DNA from: Candidatus Methanophagaceae archaeon
GTDB lineage: Archaea; Halobacteriota; Syntropharchaeia; Alkanophagales; Methanospirareceae
Reading direction: 5' to 3'
Assembly: GCA_013374505.1 (NCBI GenBank)
Contig: QENJ01000081.1
Coordinates: forward strand, 1-10,189
DNA length: 10,189 nt
The notes beneath the pieces are model-generated. The model was given only the letters and a program-made list of their open reading frames with translations, did not search any database and had not been told where the DNA came from. The translations under genes and the position numbers were made by a program. Each line of letters opens with the position of its first letter. Positions within the stretch are counted from its first letter, which is position 1. Positions 1 to 6,848 of this stretch are shown here, one piece after another.

Positions 1-68
1 AAGAAAAGGGGAACCAAAGGTAGTTCTTATAGGCACCTTTAAGTGATGGAATTTAAAAACACTTCCAC

Positions 69-140
69 TGATTCAAGACGCAGATGCCCACGTATTTGTC
101 TTCTTCTGCGTTAATCAGCGTTGATCTGAGTCATTAACCA
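69..140. repeat. Degenerate inverted repeat with an internal 10-base tandem
   Basis: The arms 69-85 and 124-140 are imperfect reverse complements, 13 of 17 positions by hand alignment; the core is gacgcagat against atctgagtc. Just inside the right arm and overlapping it, two near-identical 10-mers stand in tandem: GCGTTAATCA (108-117) and GCGTTGATCT (118-127). From memory, this kind of 'ctgcgttaatcagcgtt' sequence is seen as a dispersed intergenic repeat in various genomes. That is recollection, not a search result. It may be a miniature palindromic element or a remnant of one. Confidence 0.4.
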
Positions 141-200
141 ATTTTAGTTAGATGTTATACTTCCTTGTTTTCCTATTGTGGTTTTAACAGGGCAATAACG

Positions 201-232
201 ACAAAATAAGACATATGATGGACGATCATGTC
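201..232 (-). terminator. Hairpin plus T-tract after the rps27ae gene
   Basis: Read on the minus strand, GACAT (232-228) pairs with ATGTC (214-210). A further GAT/AUC pairing closes the stem around a 5-base loop, with a two-base bulge on one side. TTATTTTGT (209-201) follows directly. The hairpin starts about 11 bases after the S27ae stop codon. Archaeal termination depends mainly on U-rich tracts, so the T-run may matter more than the stem. This is a likely end of the ppsA-rps27ae transcript, inferred from sequence only. Confidence 0.42.
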
Positions 233-243
233 TATACCGCCCG

Positions 244-411
244 CTATTTCTTCTTGTACTCGGTGTAACTGCATTTACCGCATGAATACCGGTCTTTATG
301 CTCGCCTAAAAACACGCCAGCACCGCACCGGGGGCACACCTTCCGCTTCCTTCGTAATTTCACTGCACCCTTTTCTTCTACCACTTCATAAAGCGTATGT
401 ATTGCTGCCAT
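244..411 (-). CDS. rps27ae: 30S ribosomal protein S27ae
   Basis: This 55-residue protein is the archaeal small-subunit protein S27ae (eS31), a zinc-ribbon component of the 30S head. Translation from the ATG at 411 gives MAAIHTLYEVVEEKG, a basic stretch (KLRRKRKV), then two zinc-binding CxxC pairs, CPRC (C26, C29) and CGKC (C44, C47), and a lysine-rich end (EYKKK, TAG at 244-246). Length and motif order are typical of the family. The start lies 5 bases after the S24e stop codon, and a GGAG Shine-Dalgarno overlaps the end of the S24e gene, so the two are translated as a pair. It is the last gene of the run, followed by a hairpin and T-tract. Confidence 0.95.
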   Translation of the reverse strand: MAAIHTLYEVVEEKGAVKLRRKRKVCPRCGAGVFLGEHKDRYSCGKCSYTEYKKK

Positions 412-416
412 ATCTT

Positions 417-734
417 CTATTCTCCTTTTTCACCCTCTGCGGCGCCAAAATTCCGCTCTAGTATATGTTCATGCTCTATCGCTTTTAACCTATCTTCAGT
501 TTCATATACCTTTGCATAGCCTACCGTTTCTCTTTTACCAAATTCCTGTTTCATCCAATCTATTACGAGCAGGTTGGAACCGCACCGAAGCTCTTTTATT
601 AATACACTGCGTGCTGCTTCCCTACTTGGTGACGCACCTGTCTCTTTGCCTTCCCCTTTGTACTTTAACAGGAAAAACACTTCCGTCCTATTCAATATTT
701 TGTTATCCCTCTTCTCCGAAATTTCTATCTCCAT
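417..734 (-). CDS. rps24e: 30S ribosomal protein S24e
   Basis: This 105-residue protein is ribosomal protein S24e (eS24) of the archaeal/eukaryotic small subunit. Family-typical segments are MEIEISEKRDNKILNRTEV at the start, SREAARSVLIKEL in the middle, VIDWMKQEFGKRETVGYAKVY, and a charged C-terminal tail. Length matches archaeal homologues (about 100 residues). The ATG is 6 bases after the spt4 stop codon. The sequence GTGAGGTAAAG just upstream holds both that stop (TAA) and a GAGGT Shine-Dalgarno 8 bases from the ATG, so translation is probably coupled. It is immediately followed by rps27ae, the usual archaeal neighbour. Confidence 0.96.
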   Translation of the reverse strand: MEIEISEKRDNKILNRTEVFFLLKYKGEGKETGASPSREAARSVLIKELRCGSNLLVIDWMKQEFGKRETVGYAKVYETEDRLKAIEHEHILERNFGAAEGEKGE

Positions 735-740
735 CTTTCT

Positions 741-926
741 TTACCTCACTTTTAATGCGTACCGCCCTTCGTTTTTTAGTTCCATCTTCTTCGCTATCTC
801 TGAACCTTCAGCATCTACAATCACAACGTAACCGTTCCAGTCCCTACTGATCGAATTAGAGCCGCATTTGCAGACCGTTTTTCCTTCTTCTATTATCCTA
901 TGACAATCCCTACATGCCCTATCCAT
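741..926 (-). CDS. spt4: Transcription elongation factor Spt4 (RpoE'')
   Basis: This 61-residue protein is the archaeal Spt4/RpoE'' zinc protein. Spt4 binds the NGN domain of Spt5, and the pair acts as a processivity clamp on RNA polymerase. Zinc ligands are visible as CRDC (C5, C8) and CKC (C19, C21), followed by the family-typical SISRDWNGYVVIVDAEGSEIAKKM. Archaeal Spt4 is usually about 60 residues, so it is full length. It lies between rpo7 and rps24e, a common archaeal arrangement. The 114-base gap from rpo7 is the largest in this run and holds a weak TATA-like TTTATTTG (about 982-989, minus), so extra initiation here is possible. The region just before the ATG is A-rich, with only a weak AAGAG as ribosome site. 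Confidence 0.93.
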   Translation of the reverse strand: MDRACRDCHRIIEEGKTVCKCGSNSISRDWNGYVVIVDAEGSEIAKKMELKNEGRYALKVR

Positions 927-1040
927 GACTCTTTTTTATTTTTTACAAAAAAGCGGTACTTTTAGCCAAACCTTCTATTCCAAATAAAGGTTGTTGATAA
1001 TGCTTTCAAAGAGCATGTTTCATGATTAATATCTGCATGC

Positions 1041-1619
1041 TCACTCTTTCTTCCCCTCGGCCACCTTCAGCTCTTTCTCTCGCTCTTCTTCTATCCATTC
1101 TATCTTCCCCAGTCCTGGCTGCCGCATCGTCAAACCTATCTTACTATCTCCCGGGTCCTTCTCGTTCAACGAAATCGCAACTATTCTCGCTCGCACTTTG
1201 TCTCCTTCTCCTAACGTTCTATTAGTTTCCTTAGTATTGAGTTTTACCCCTTTTTCGTCATACGAGATATATTCGTCTGTGATCTGACTGATATGTAATA
1301 AACCATCTAAAGGCCCTATCTCAACAAAAGCGCCAAATTCTACTATTTCTGCCACTTCCCCTTCCACTATCTCCTGCATCATGGGTCTAAAGACGAGCAC
1401 ATCAAAGGTCGTTTCGTAATAAACGCCACCGTCTCCGATCATTATCCGCCCTTCTTCGGTCTTCACAACATCCAGTATCGCAAGGAACATCCCTACCGTT
1501 TTATCCATTCGCCCTTCCAGCTTATCCTGTAACATCTCCTTCACGACAAGCCGCTGATCGCCACCCAATCTCTCTGGCGGTACCCTTACTACATCAATCG
1601 CTCTTATTTTTACGTACAT
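1041..1619 (-). CDS. rpoE1: DNA-directed RNA polymerase subunit Rpo7 (RpoE')
   Basis: This 192-residue protein is the archaeal counterpart of eukaryotic Rpb7. With Rpo4 it forms the stalk of RNA polymerase, binds emerging RNA and helps open-complex formation. The N-terminal tip domain (about 1-80) has the family signature MYVKIRAIDVVRVPPERLG. An S1 RNA-binding domain (about 82-168) contains EGEVAEIVEFGAFVEIGPLDG, LLHISQI and IGLTMRQPGLG. A highly charged tail follows (EERE...EGKKE). The start at 1619 fits homologues. It lies inside the end of ppsA, so the two genes overlap by 26 bases in different frames. A GAGGTG stretch (1633-1639) lies 13 bases before the ATG, longer than ideal, so re-initiation after PpsA may contribute. 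Confidence 0.96.
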   Translation of the reverse strand: MYVKIRAIDVVRVPPERLGGDQRLVVKEMLQDKLEGRMDKTVGMFLAILDVVKTEEGRIMIGDGGVYYETTFDVLVFRPMMQEIVEGEVAEIVEFGAFVEIGPLDGLLHISQITDEYISYDEKGVKLNTKETNRTLGEGDKVRARIVAISLNEKDPGDSKIGLTMRQPGLGKIEWIEEEREKELKVAEGKKE

Positions 1620-4035
1620 CTATTTGCTTTTCCACCTCTGCTACATGTAACCTCGTGGATAGTATAGCATCCGGGTTCAACGAAATCGAGTCTATCCCGC
1701 ATTCGACCAGGAACTCAGCGAATTCCGGGAAATCACTCGGTGCCTGTCCACAAATCCCTATCTTCCGCCTTGGTTCATGTTTATGCGCTACCTCTATAAC
1801 ATGTTTCACCAGCCTCTTCACTGCCTCGTTCCTTTCGTCAAATATGTGTGCTACCAGGTCAGAATCACGGTCCAATCCCAGTGTTAGTTGCGTTAAATCA
1901 TTCGACCCTATGCTGAACCCGTCAAACACCTTCGCAAACTCATCTGCCAGAATTACATTTGATGGGATTTCGCACATCACGTACACTTCCAGCCCCTTTT
2001 CGCCTTGTTTCAATCCGAACGCCTCCATTGTTTCTATTACCTTTTTTCCCTCTTCCGGCGTTCTACAAAACGGGACCATCACTATCAGGTTCGTCAATCC
2101 CATCTCGTCTCTAACCTTCTTTATCGCCTTGCATTCTAACCTAAATGCCGGCTTGAATTTCTCGTCGTAATATCGTGATGCGCCCCTCCAACCGATCATC
2201 GGGTTACTTTCTTCAGGTTCGTATAGATACCCACCTATTAAATTCGCATACTCGTTTGTCTTGAAGTCAGACAACCGCACAATCACTTCGTTGGGATAAA
2301 ATCCCGCGGCGATTCGCCCTATACCCATTGCCAGATTGTCAATAAAGAATTGTACTTTGTCCGTGTACGCGGTACTTCTTGCATCTATCTCTTTTATTAC
2401 CTTCGCTATCTTCCGGTCATTCCCCGCTCTTTCCTTTAACTTATCGTATTCTATCAGTGCCAGCGGGTGGATGCCGATATAAGAATTGATTATAAATTCT
2501 TCCCGGGCTAAACCCACGCCATCATTCGGAATTTGCCCCTGGAAAAAGGCATTCTCCGGGACTCCGGCATTCATCATTATCCGGGTGCGAGGTCTCGGCA
2601 CTTTGTCCAATGCCACTTTATCTAACCGATACTTCAATTTGCTCTCATATACTCGCCCTATACCCTCTGAACAATCTACTGTGACCCCTTTCGCATTCTT
2701 TAACGCTCGCGTTCCCTTTACAGTGCCAATTACGCAGGGGATACCCAGTTCACGAGAGATGATGGCAGCATGGCAGGTTCTTCCCCCACGGTCAGTAACA
2801 AGCGCAGCCGCTATTTTCATTATCGGTTCCCAATCAGGATCCGTCATCTCAGTAACCAGAACCTGCCCGGGCTTGAATTTATGTATCTCCTTCGCGTTTG
2901 CTATTACATTTACTTCTCCATACCCGATTTTCGTACCCACCGCCTCGCCTTCTACTAACAGCCAACCTTCTTCTTTTAGTGAATCCCGGTCCTCCTCAAG
3001 CACATAAGTCTCGAGCACGGCAAGGTCCTTCTGCGAATGCACCGTTTCCGGCCTCGCCTGGACTATGAAAAGTTTATTGGTCATACCATCTTTTGCCCAT
3101 TCGATGTCCATTGGCCTACCATAATGCTCTTCTATAATGCACGTCCAGTTCGCGAGTGTAAGCACTTCTTCATCCGTCAGCACGAACTGTTTCTGCTCTT
3201 CGGACTTGACTTTTCTTTGTTTCGTGCCCGTACCTTTTTCATTATAAACCATTTTCTTCCGCTTTGTGCCTACTTTCTTACCCACGAGCGGCTTAAAACC
3301 GTCCCGTAATGTCGGCTTAAAGACATAAAACTGGTCGGGATTTACGATACCTTGCACAACGTTCTCGCCTAAACCGTACGCACCGGTGATGTAAACAACA
3401 TCTTTGAACCCGGATTCTGTATCTATGGAAAATATGACCCCGGAAGATGCTAAATCCGAACGAACCATCTTTTGCACGCCAACAGAAAGATATACGCTGA
3501 GATGATCGAACCCTTTGTCCACGCGGTAGGAAATCGCTCTGTTTGTGAATAGAGAAGCAAAACATTCCATCACCTTCTCCATCAGTTCATCCTCACCTCT
3601 TACGTTTAAATACGTCTCTTGTTGACCTGCGAAACTCGCGGTCGGTAGGTCTTCCGCAGTTGCACTGCTTCTTACCGCCACGTCCACATTTTCGCCATAT
3701 CTCTGCTCCATCTCTCTATAAGCGGATCTTATCTCGTCCTCCAAATCACGTGGACACGAGGCATTTCTTATCAACCGCCTTATTTTGTTACCTCGTTTAA
3801 ATAGGTTCTCTATGTCGTGTGTATCCAAATCCGCCAGCGTTTCTTTGATTTTTCCGCCTATGCCTGCTTCTTGTAACAGATACTTATATGCTTCGGCTGT
3901 GGTGGCAAATCCGGAAGGAACGTCCACTCCCTGTGGTTGCAGGTTCTTTATCATCTCACCAAGAGAAGCATTTTTGCCTCCAACCAGTGCTACATCATCT
4001 TTTCCAACTTCATCAAACCATTTTACGTACTTCAT
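1594..4035 (-). CDS. ppsA: Phosphoenolpyruvate synthase (pyruvate, water dikinase)
   Basis: This 813-residue enzyme makes phosphoenolpyruvate from pyruvate and ATP, releasing AMP and phosphate. It is the cytoplasmic entry to gluconeogenesis in archaea. An N-terminal ATP-grasp domain (about 1-335) begins VGGKNASLGEM and holds VRSSATAEDLPTASFAGQQE and FIVQARPETV. The swivelling phosphohistidine domain (about 385-460) has GGRTCHAAIISRELGIPCV, with H422 the phosphorylated histidine. The PEP-binding barrel (about 485-800) has GFSIGSNDLTQLTLGLDRDS and GICGQAPSD, with C762 the catalytic cysteine. All key residues are present and the length is within the family range, with no intein. The start at 4035 follows a strong GGAGGG site. 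The charged end, from about VEKQIDVRKNKSD, overlaps rpo7. Confidence 0.97.
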   Translation of the reverse strand: MKYVKWFDEVGKDDVALVGGKNASLGEMIKNLQPQGVDVPSGFATTAEAYKYLLQEAGIGGKIKETLADLDTHDIENLFKRGNKIRRLIRNASCPRDLEDEIRSAYREMEQRYGENVDVAVRSSATAEDLPTASFAGQQETYLNVRGEDELMEKVMECFASLFTNRAISYRVDKGFDHLSVYLSVGVQKMVRSDLASSGVIFSIDTESGFKDVVYITGAYGLGENVVQGIVNPDQFYVFKPTLRDGFKPLVGKKVGTKRKKMVYNEKGTGTKQRKVKSEEQKQFVLTDEEVLTLANWTCIIEEHYGRPMDIEWAKDGMTNKLFIVQARPETVHSQKDLAVLETYVLEEDRDSLKEEGWLLVEGEAVGTKIGYGEVNVIANAKEIHKFKPGQVLVTEMTDPDWEPIMKIAAALVTDRGGRTCHAAIISRELGIPCVIGTVKGTRALKNAKGVTVDCSEGIGRVYESKLKYRLDKVALDKVPRPRTRIMMNAGVPENAFFQGQIPNDGVGLAREEFIINSYIGIHPLALIEYDKLKERAGNDRKIAKVIKEIDARSTAYTDKVQFFIDNLAMGIGRIAAGFYPNEVIVRLSDFKTNEYANLIGGYLYEPEESNPMIGWRGASRYYDEKFKPAFRLECKAIKKVRDEMGLTNLIVMVPFCRTPEEGKKVIETMEAFGLKQGEKGLEVYVMCEIPSNVILADEFAKVFDGFSIGSNDLTQLTLGLDRDSDLVAHIFDERNEAVKRLVKHVIEVAHKHEPRRKIGICGQAPSDFPEFAEFLVECGIDSISLNPDAILSTRLHVAEVEKQIDVRKNKSD

Positions 4036-4040
4036 AATCT

Positions 4041-4047
4041 GCCCTCC
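4041..4047 (-). promoter_or_regulatory. Shine-Dalgarno site of ppsA
   Basis: Read on the minus strand, GGAGGGC lies 5 bases before the ATG at 4035. It is one of the two strongest ribosome sites in the window and fixes the ppsA start. Confidence 0.7.
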
Positions 4048-4093
4048 ATTATCTACAATCTACGAAAAAGCTCAAATATACTTTTCATTTTAG

Positions 4094-4102
4094 TTATATA
4101 AA
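4094..4102 (-). promoter_or_regulatory. TATA-like box for the ppsA-rpo7-spt4-rps24e-rps27ae run
   Basis: Minus-strand TTTATATAA fits the archaeal TATA box well. It lies about 60 bases upstream of the ppsA ATG, giving a predicted start of transcription near 4071 and a leader of about 36 bases that includes the GGAGGG site. The palindrome ACACC-CA-GGTGT (4127-4138) is centred about 35 bases upstream of the TATA centre and could be an operator, or part of the end of the preceding gene's transcript. No strong purine-rich BRE is evident. Confidence 0.5.
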
Positions 4103-4200
4103 AAGAAACATTCATTATCCCGTTGGACACCCAGGTGTATGAAACTGTATTCCCATACCAAAGAACAGAAACAAAGAACCACGGTCATGCACAACTGCAC

Positions 4201-5211
4201 TCATCCATGAATGAACAACGCGGCAACGCAGAACGGTATAGTCAAAGCATACATCGCCAGCACCGCTTGCTTCTCTGTCATTTGGTAATAGTATGGCAGC
4301 ACCCATTTTAGTGTCAAACGATTCGGGACTTTTAACGTTCCATCTGCTAGTACTTCTCCAAATTTCACTGTCCGCCAGCGCCACTCATGCGGGTGAAGCC
4401 GGTGCATCAATCTCCAGTAAGCATACATCAAGAAATTGACCGTGTGCGGTATTAACATGACGAATCCAGAAACTAAAAAGCCGGATACCACGATTATAGC
4501 ACCGATAGCAGCACCTATGGATAACGCGCCTATGTTACCCCACAATATTTTAGCGGGATAAAAGTTATACCAGAGGAAGCCAAAAATTGCGCCGAGCAGA
4601 CAACTAAGTATAAATACACAGTCATAACACCCCTCTAAAAGCATTTTAAGCAGCAGGAATGCAATTATAATCGCTGATAGCCCAGATGCCAGCCCATTAA
4701 ATCCCGAGTGCATATTAGCAAGATTCGCAGTCACTAGCACGTATATCGGGATAATTAGGGATATATAAAGAACGCCGAAGTCAATGTACCCTACGAACGG
4801 TACCAGAACCATCGTGGATGTTATCTCGAATATCAACCGATAAGAGAAGAAGAAGAGTATAAATATCTTCACGAGTCTGCCGACATCTAAAAAATCATCT
4901 ACCAGCCCAAAAGCCGCAAATAGTCCTGCCACGATTAATATTGCCCAATCTGCTCCTGTCAGATGAATAGGCACTGAAATATGACCCGGCAGATGCGCTA
5001 ACAGCGATACGATGCCGAAGATTAAGAAGACCGCGCCTATAATCACAATGCCGCCTCGTGTAGGGATTTCCCGTAAATCCTTCTTGTACCGGTCAACAGC
5101 TACAACGCCTTTCCGCACTAACCTCCTTATTACTGACGGTAGCAGGACCATAACCGCCGAGAAGGACACTAATATCATGACGGCAATTAACCCAATTTCA
5201 TGTATCTGCAT
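4201..5211 (-). CDS. Polyprenyl-phosphate sugar-1-phosphate transferase, MraY/WecA/AglH-like (glycosyltransferase family 4)
   Basis: This 336-residue multi-pass membrane protein belongs to the family that moves a sugar 1-phosphate, usually GlcNAc-1-P from UDP-GlcNAc, onto a polyprenyl (in archaea, dolichyl) phosphate. That is the first step of N-glycan or surface-glycan assembly on the inner membrane face. Visible motifs are DRYKKDLREIPTRGG (about 40-54), the metal/substrate motif GLVDDFLDVG (D105, D106, D109), NLANMHSGFNGLASG (163-177, archaeal/eukaryotic form without the bacterial Asp) and a C-terminal loop with HRLHPHEW. About ten hydrophobic segments are seen. The segment usually ending in a G-D-x-G motif reads YPAKILWGNIGAL, with N226 at the Asp position, which may affect activity. 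The UppP-like neighbour supports lipid-carrier work. The specific sugar is unknown. Confidence 0.88.
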   Translation of the reverse strand: MQIHEIGLIAVMILVSFSAVMVLLPSVIRRLVRKGVVAVDRYKKDLREIPTRGGIVIIGAVFLIFGIVSLLAHLPGHISVPIHLTGADWAILIVAGLFAAFGLVDDFLDVGRLVKIFILFFFSYRLIFEITSTMVLVPFVGYIDFGVLYISLIIPIYVLVTANLANMHSGFNGLASGLSAIIIAFLLLKMLLEGCYDCVFILSCLLGAIFGFLWYNFYPAKILWGNIGALSIGAAIGAIIVVSGFLVSGFVMLIPHTVNFLMYAYWRLMHRLHPHEWRWRTVKFGEVLADGTLKVPNRLTLKWVLPYYYQMTEKQAVLAMYALTIPFCVAALFIHG

Positions 5212-5243
5212 ATCTATTATCGTTCCTGTTCACATAATTGTTT

Positions 5244-5251
5244 CTTTTATA
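5244..5251 (-). promoter_or_regulatory. TATA-like box for the sugar-phosphate transferase gene
   Basis: Minus-strand TATAAAAG is centred about 36 bases upstream of the ATG at 5211, in the 68-base gap after the uppP stop codon. The predicted transcription start is near 5222, giving a leader of about 11 bases. No good Shine-Dalgarno is visible near the ATG, which agrees with a very short leader. Confidence 0.4.
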
Positions 5252-5279
5252 GTTATTTGTTTTTGGTGCGTCTCTTTCG

Positions 5280-6053
5280 TTACAGTACAGGTAATAACAC
5301 CATTAAAAGCGTGAGTACCCCAAGCGAAATACAAAAGCACGCGAAATTTACCCGTTTCGCGAAGCGTAGGAGAATGCTCATCGTCAAATACCCGAGTATA
5401 AGTGCGGACAGAATCATGATAACGGCATCGCCAATTGAAACACTCGTGACGCTCCTGACATCGAACAGTATGATAGCACCGAGCACAGCAGGCACGCTCA
5501 TGATAAACGAAAGCTTCAATGCGAGTTCTTGTTTGATGCCGCACATCAGTAGAACGGTAATAGTCGTGCCCGATCTGGAGATTCCGGGTATAATTGAGAA
5601 ACCCTGTGCAAGCCCTGCAAAGACCATGTCCCTTGTCGTTATCTCATCGAGAGTCCTGTAGCTGTTGCCCATGCGCTTTTGTATGCCGAGCATGATTCCC
5701 GTTAATATCAGCATGATGCCGATTACAATATTGGCTACTTCCCCGGTTGCCAGCAAGTCCTTGATGAAGATCAGAAGCGGAATTGCGGTAATTGCGGTTG
5801 ATAGCGTTGCGATAATGATAACTTTCAATAGTTTCGAGTCAATGTTCAGCATCGCTACGAACTCGTGTCGGAATTTGATAAGAACTGCAAACATTGTGCC
5901 AATATGGAGGAATATAGCAACGGTTATGGCTTCCGCGGGGTCTATCTGCATGAAATTCAGCATGACAAGCATCGTCTGCCCTTCACTGCTAACCGGTAGC
6001 CATTCGAGGATCCCCTGGAGCACGCCAAGAATGGTGGATTCTATGAGGTTCAT
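5280..6053 (-). CDS. uppP: UppP/BacA-type polyprenyl-diphosphate phosphatase
   Basis: This 257-residue membrane protein removes a phosphate from polyprenyl diphosphate (undecaprenyl in bacteria, presumably dolichyl here), recycling the lipid carrier after glycan transfer. The QxxxE-type first motif is QGILE (Q13, E17), followed by WLPVSSEGQ. The second motif is PGISRSGTT (156-164), with the catalytic arginine R160. About eight hydrophobic segments and a length close to the family's 260-270 residues make it full length. The position of the conserved His of the bacterial SSxGH motif is Gln (Q26). The ATG at 6053 agrees with homologous N-termini. A TATA-like box about 30 bases upstream suggests its own nearly leaderless transcript. 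It precedes the sugar-phosphate transferase, a matching function. Confidence 0.92.
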   Translation of the reverse strand: MNLIESTILGVLQGILEWLPVSSEGQTMLVMLNFMQIDPAEAITVAIFLHIGTMFAVLIKFRHEFVAMLNIDSKLLKVIIIATLSTAITAIPLLIFIKDLLATGEVANIVIGIMLILTGIMLGIQKRMGNSYRTLDEITTRDMVFAGLAQGFSIIPGISRSGTTITVLLMCGIKQELALKLSFIMSVPAVLGAIILFDVRSVTSVSIGDAVIMILSALILGYLTMSILLRFAKRVNFACFCISLGVLTLLMVLLPVL

Positions 6054-6080
6054 GTGTTTGTTTATCCTTAGCTATCCCGC

Positions 6081-6089
6081 TATAAATAA
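6081..6089 (-). promoter_or_regulatory. TATA-like box for uppP
   Basis: Minus-strand TTATTTATA lies in the 48-base gap after the phosphatase gene, centred about 32 bases before the uppP ATG. The expected transcription start, near 6058, is only about 5 bases from the start codon, so the mRNA would be essentially leaderless. A weak AAGGA nearby would lie largely outside such a transcript. Confidence 0.45.
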
Positions 6090-6101
6090 CCATCACCTGC
6101 T

Positions 6102-6848
6102 TTATGGACAGGAAACAATCAATGGCACCGTTCCCGCTCTTTTACCGGTCTTAATATGCGCTTCGTGGTCGCCACAGATAAGCAACAAACCGTCCCTTTC
6201 ACGAACTGCAGTTGCTAGTTCTTTGATATTACCGTCCGTAACTTTTGTGGCAACACGTAAATCCAGGCCTCTATGTGCAAACCTGTCAATTGCACGGATG
6301 TGCGAGAACACCAGCCTTACATCTCGTTTCTGCAATACCGCGATTGTATGTGTCTTTATTAACTCGTCATATTCTATTATGTCTTCACGGTCATCAACTG
6401 CGAATACATAGCTTATTCTATCAATAAGTGGCTTTGCACCGCCTGTTTCGATTACCATAGCAGTCTTCATTCCCGCGTCTTCGAGTATCTCCAATATGGA
6501 TTTTATCTTCGATTTGCCCACGTCGTTATCTGTAAAGATGCCGTGAGCTTCGGGTTCCAAGCCCGTGAGGATAGAACCGATTGCGGGTGTTGTATGGTTG
6601 CTTACAGTTTCACACTCAAGCAGAAGCCCTTCTTGTTCGACAAGCTCGTGTACACCCCGCAAATCATCTGCAAAGTCGGAATAAAGCAGAGTGTCAAGGC
6701 TATCAACCACCAGTAATAGTACTACCGAAGGAATAGGATGGCGTGCCCGAACGAATTTAAGTATTTGCTCGACTGGGTGGGCGGGCGAACTCAGCCGGAC
6801 ATTGAAATATTCGGCTAATGTAGGAGCTATTTGCAATAAAGAATTCAT
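6102..6848 (-). CDS. Alkaline phosphatase superfamily protein (type I phosphodiesterase/nucleotide pyrophosphatase-like)
   Basis: This 248-residue protein has the metal-site order of the alkaline phosphatase superfamily (phosphodiesterase, phosphoglycerate mutase and sulfatase relatives). D49 is in LLVVDSLD. A Thr nucleophile region is SNHTTPAIGSILTGLEPEAHG (T86/T87). Second-half ligands are D188 and H192 in RAIDRFAH, and D227 and H228 in ICGDHEAH. A likely last His is H231. It is shorter than many family members (350-500 residues), with no signal peptide or obvious membrane segment, so it is probably cytoplasmic. Substrate is unknown. Its position before uppP and the sugar-phosphate transferase suggests phosphoryl chemistry in glycan or lipid-carrier metabolism, but this is inference. 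A TATA box about 28 bases upstream of the ATG and no Shine-Dalgarno suggest a leaderless mRNA. Confidence 0.82.
   Translation of the reverse strand: MNSLLQIAPTLAEYFNVRLSSPAHPVEQILKFVRARHPIPSVVLLLVVDSLDTLLYSDFADDLRGVHELVEQEGLLLECETVSNHTTPAIGSILTGLEPEAHGIFTDNDVGKSKIKSILEILEDAGMKTAMVIETGGAKPLIDRISYVFAVDDREDIIEYDELIKTHTIAVLQKRDVRLVFSHIRAIDRFAHRGLDLRVATKVTDGNIKELATAVRERDGLLLICGDHEAHIKTGKRAGTVPLIVSCP

Larger units (their letters stand above)
1..243. other. Non-coding stretch downstream of the S27ae gene
   Basis: No convincing gene is visible here on either strand. One plus-strand frame is open from the window edge to a TGA at 44-46 (about 14 codons, ending VVLIGTFK) and could be the last codons of a gene starting outside the window, but this is too short to judge. 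On the minus strand an ATG at 229 gives only 18 codons and matches nothing I recognise. The stretch holds the hairpin after the S27ae gene (201-232) and a degenerate inverted repeat (69-140). Many euryarchaea carry kae1 after rps27ae (family knowledge), and no start of such a gene is seen in these 243 bases. Confidence 0.6.

Noticed and set aside
228..461. A 77-codon plus-strand frame over the S27ae region
   Set aside because: It is antisense to the S27ae gene, whose two CxxC pairs and short length are unmistakable.
1011..1042. GAGCATG/CATGCTC inverted repeat touching the rpo7 stop codon, as a terminator
   Set aside because: The stem is 7 pairs around an 18-base loop with no T-tract after it on the minus strand, so it is weak. 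Chance or a minor structure is more likely.
1655..3007. Two plus-strand frames of about 170 codons (1655-2170 and 2486-3007)
   Set aside because: Both lie wholly opposite ppsA, which has complete domain motifs in its own frame. No ribosome sites or recognisable domains are seen.
5665..6411. A 248-codon plus-strand frame opposite uppP and the phosphatase gene
   Set aside because: It is antisense to two genes with intact catalytic motifs, crosses their intergenic gap, and its hydrophobic, Ser/Met-rich translation is what the reverse of membrane-protein codons gives.
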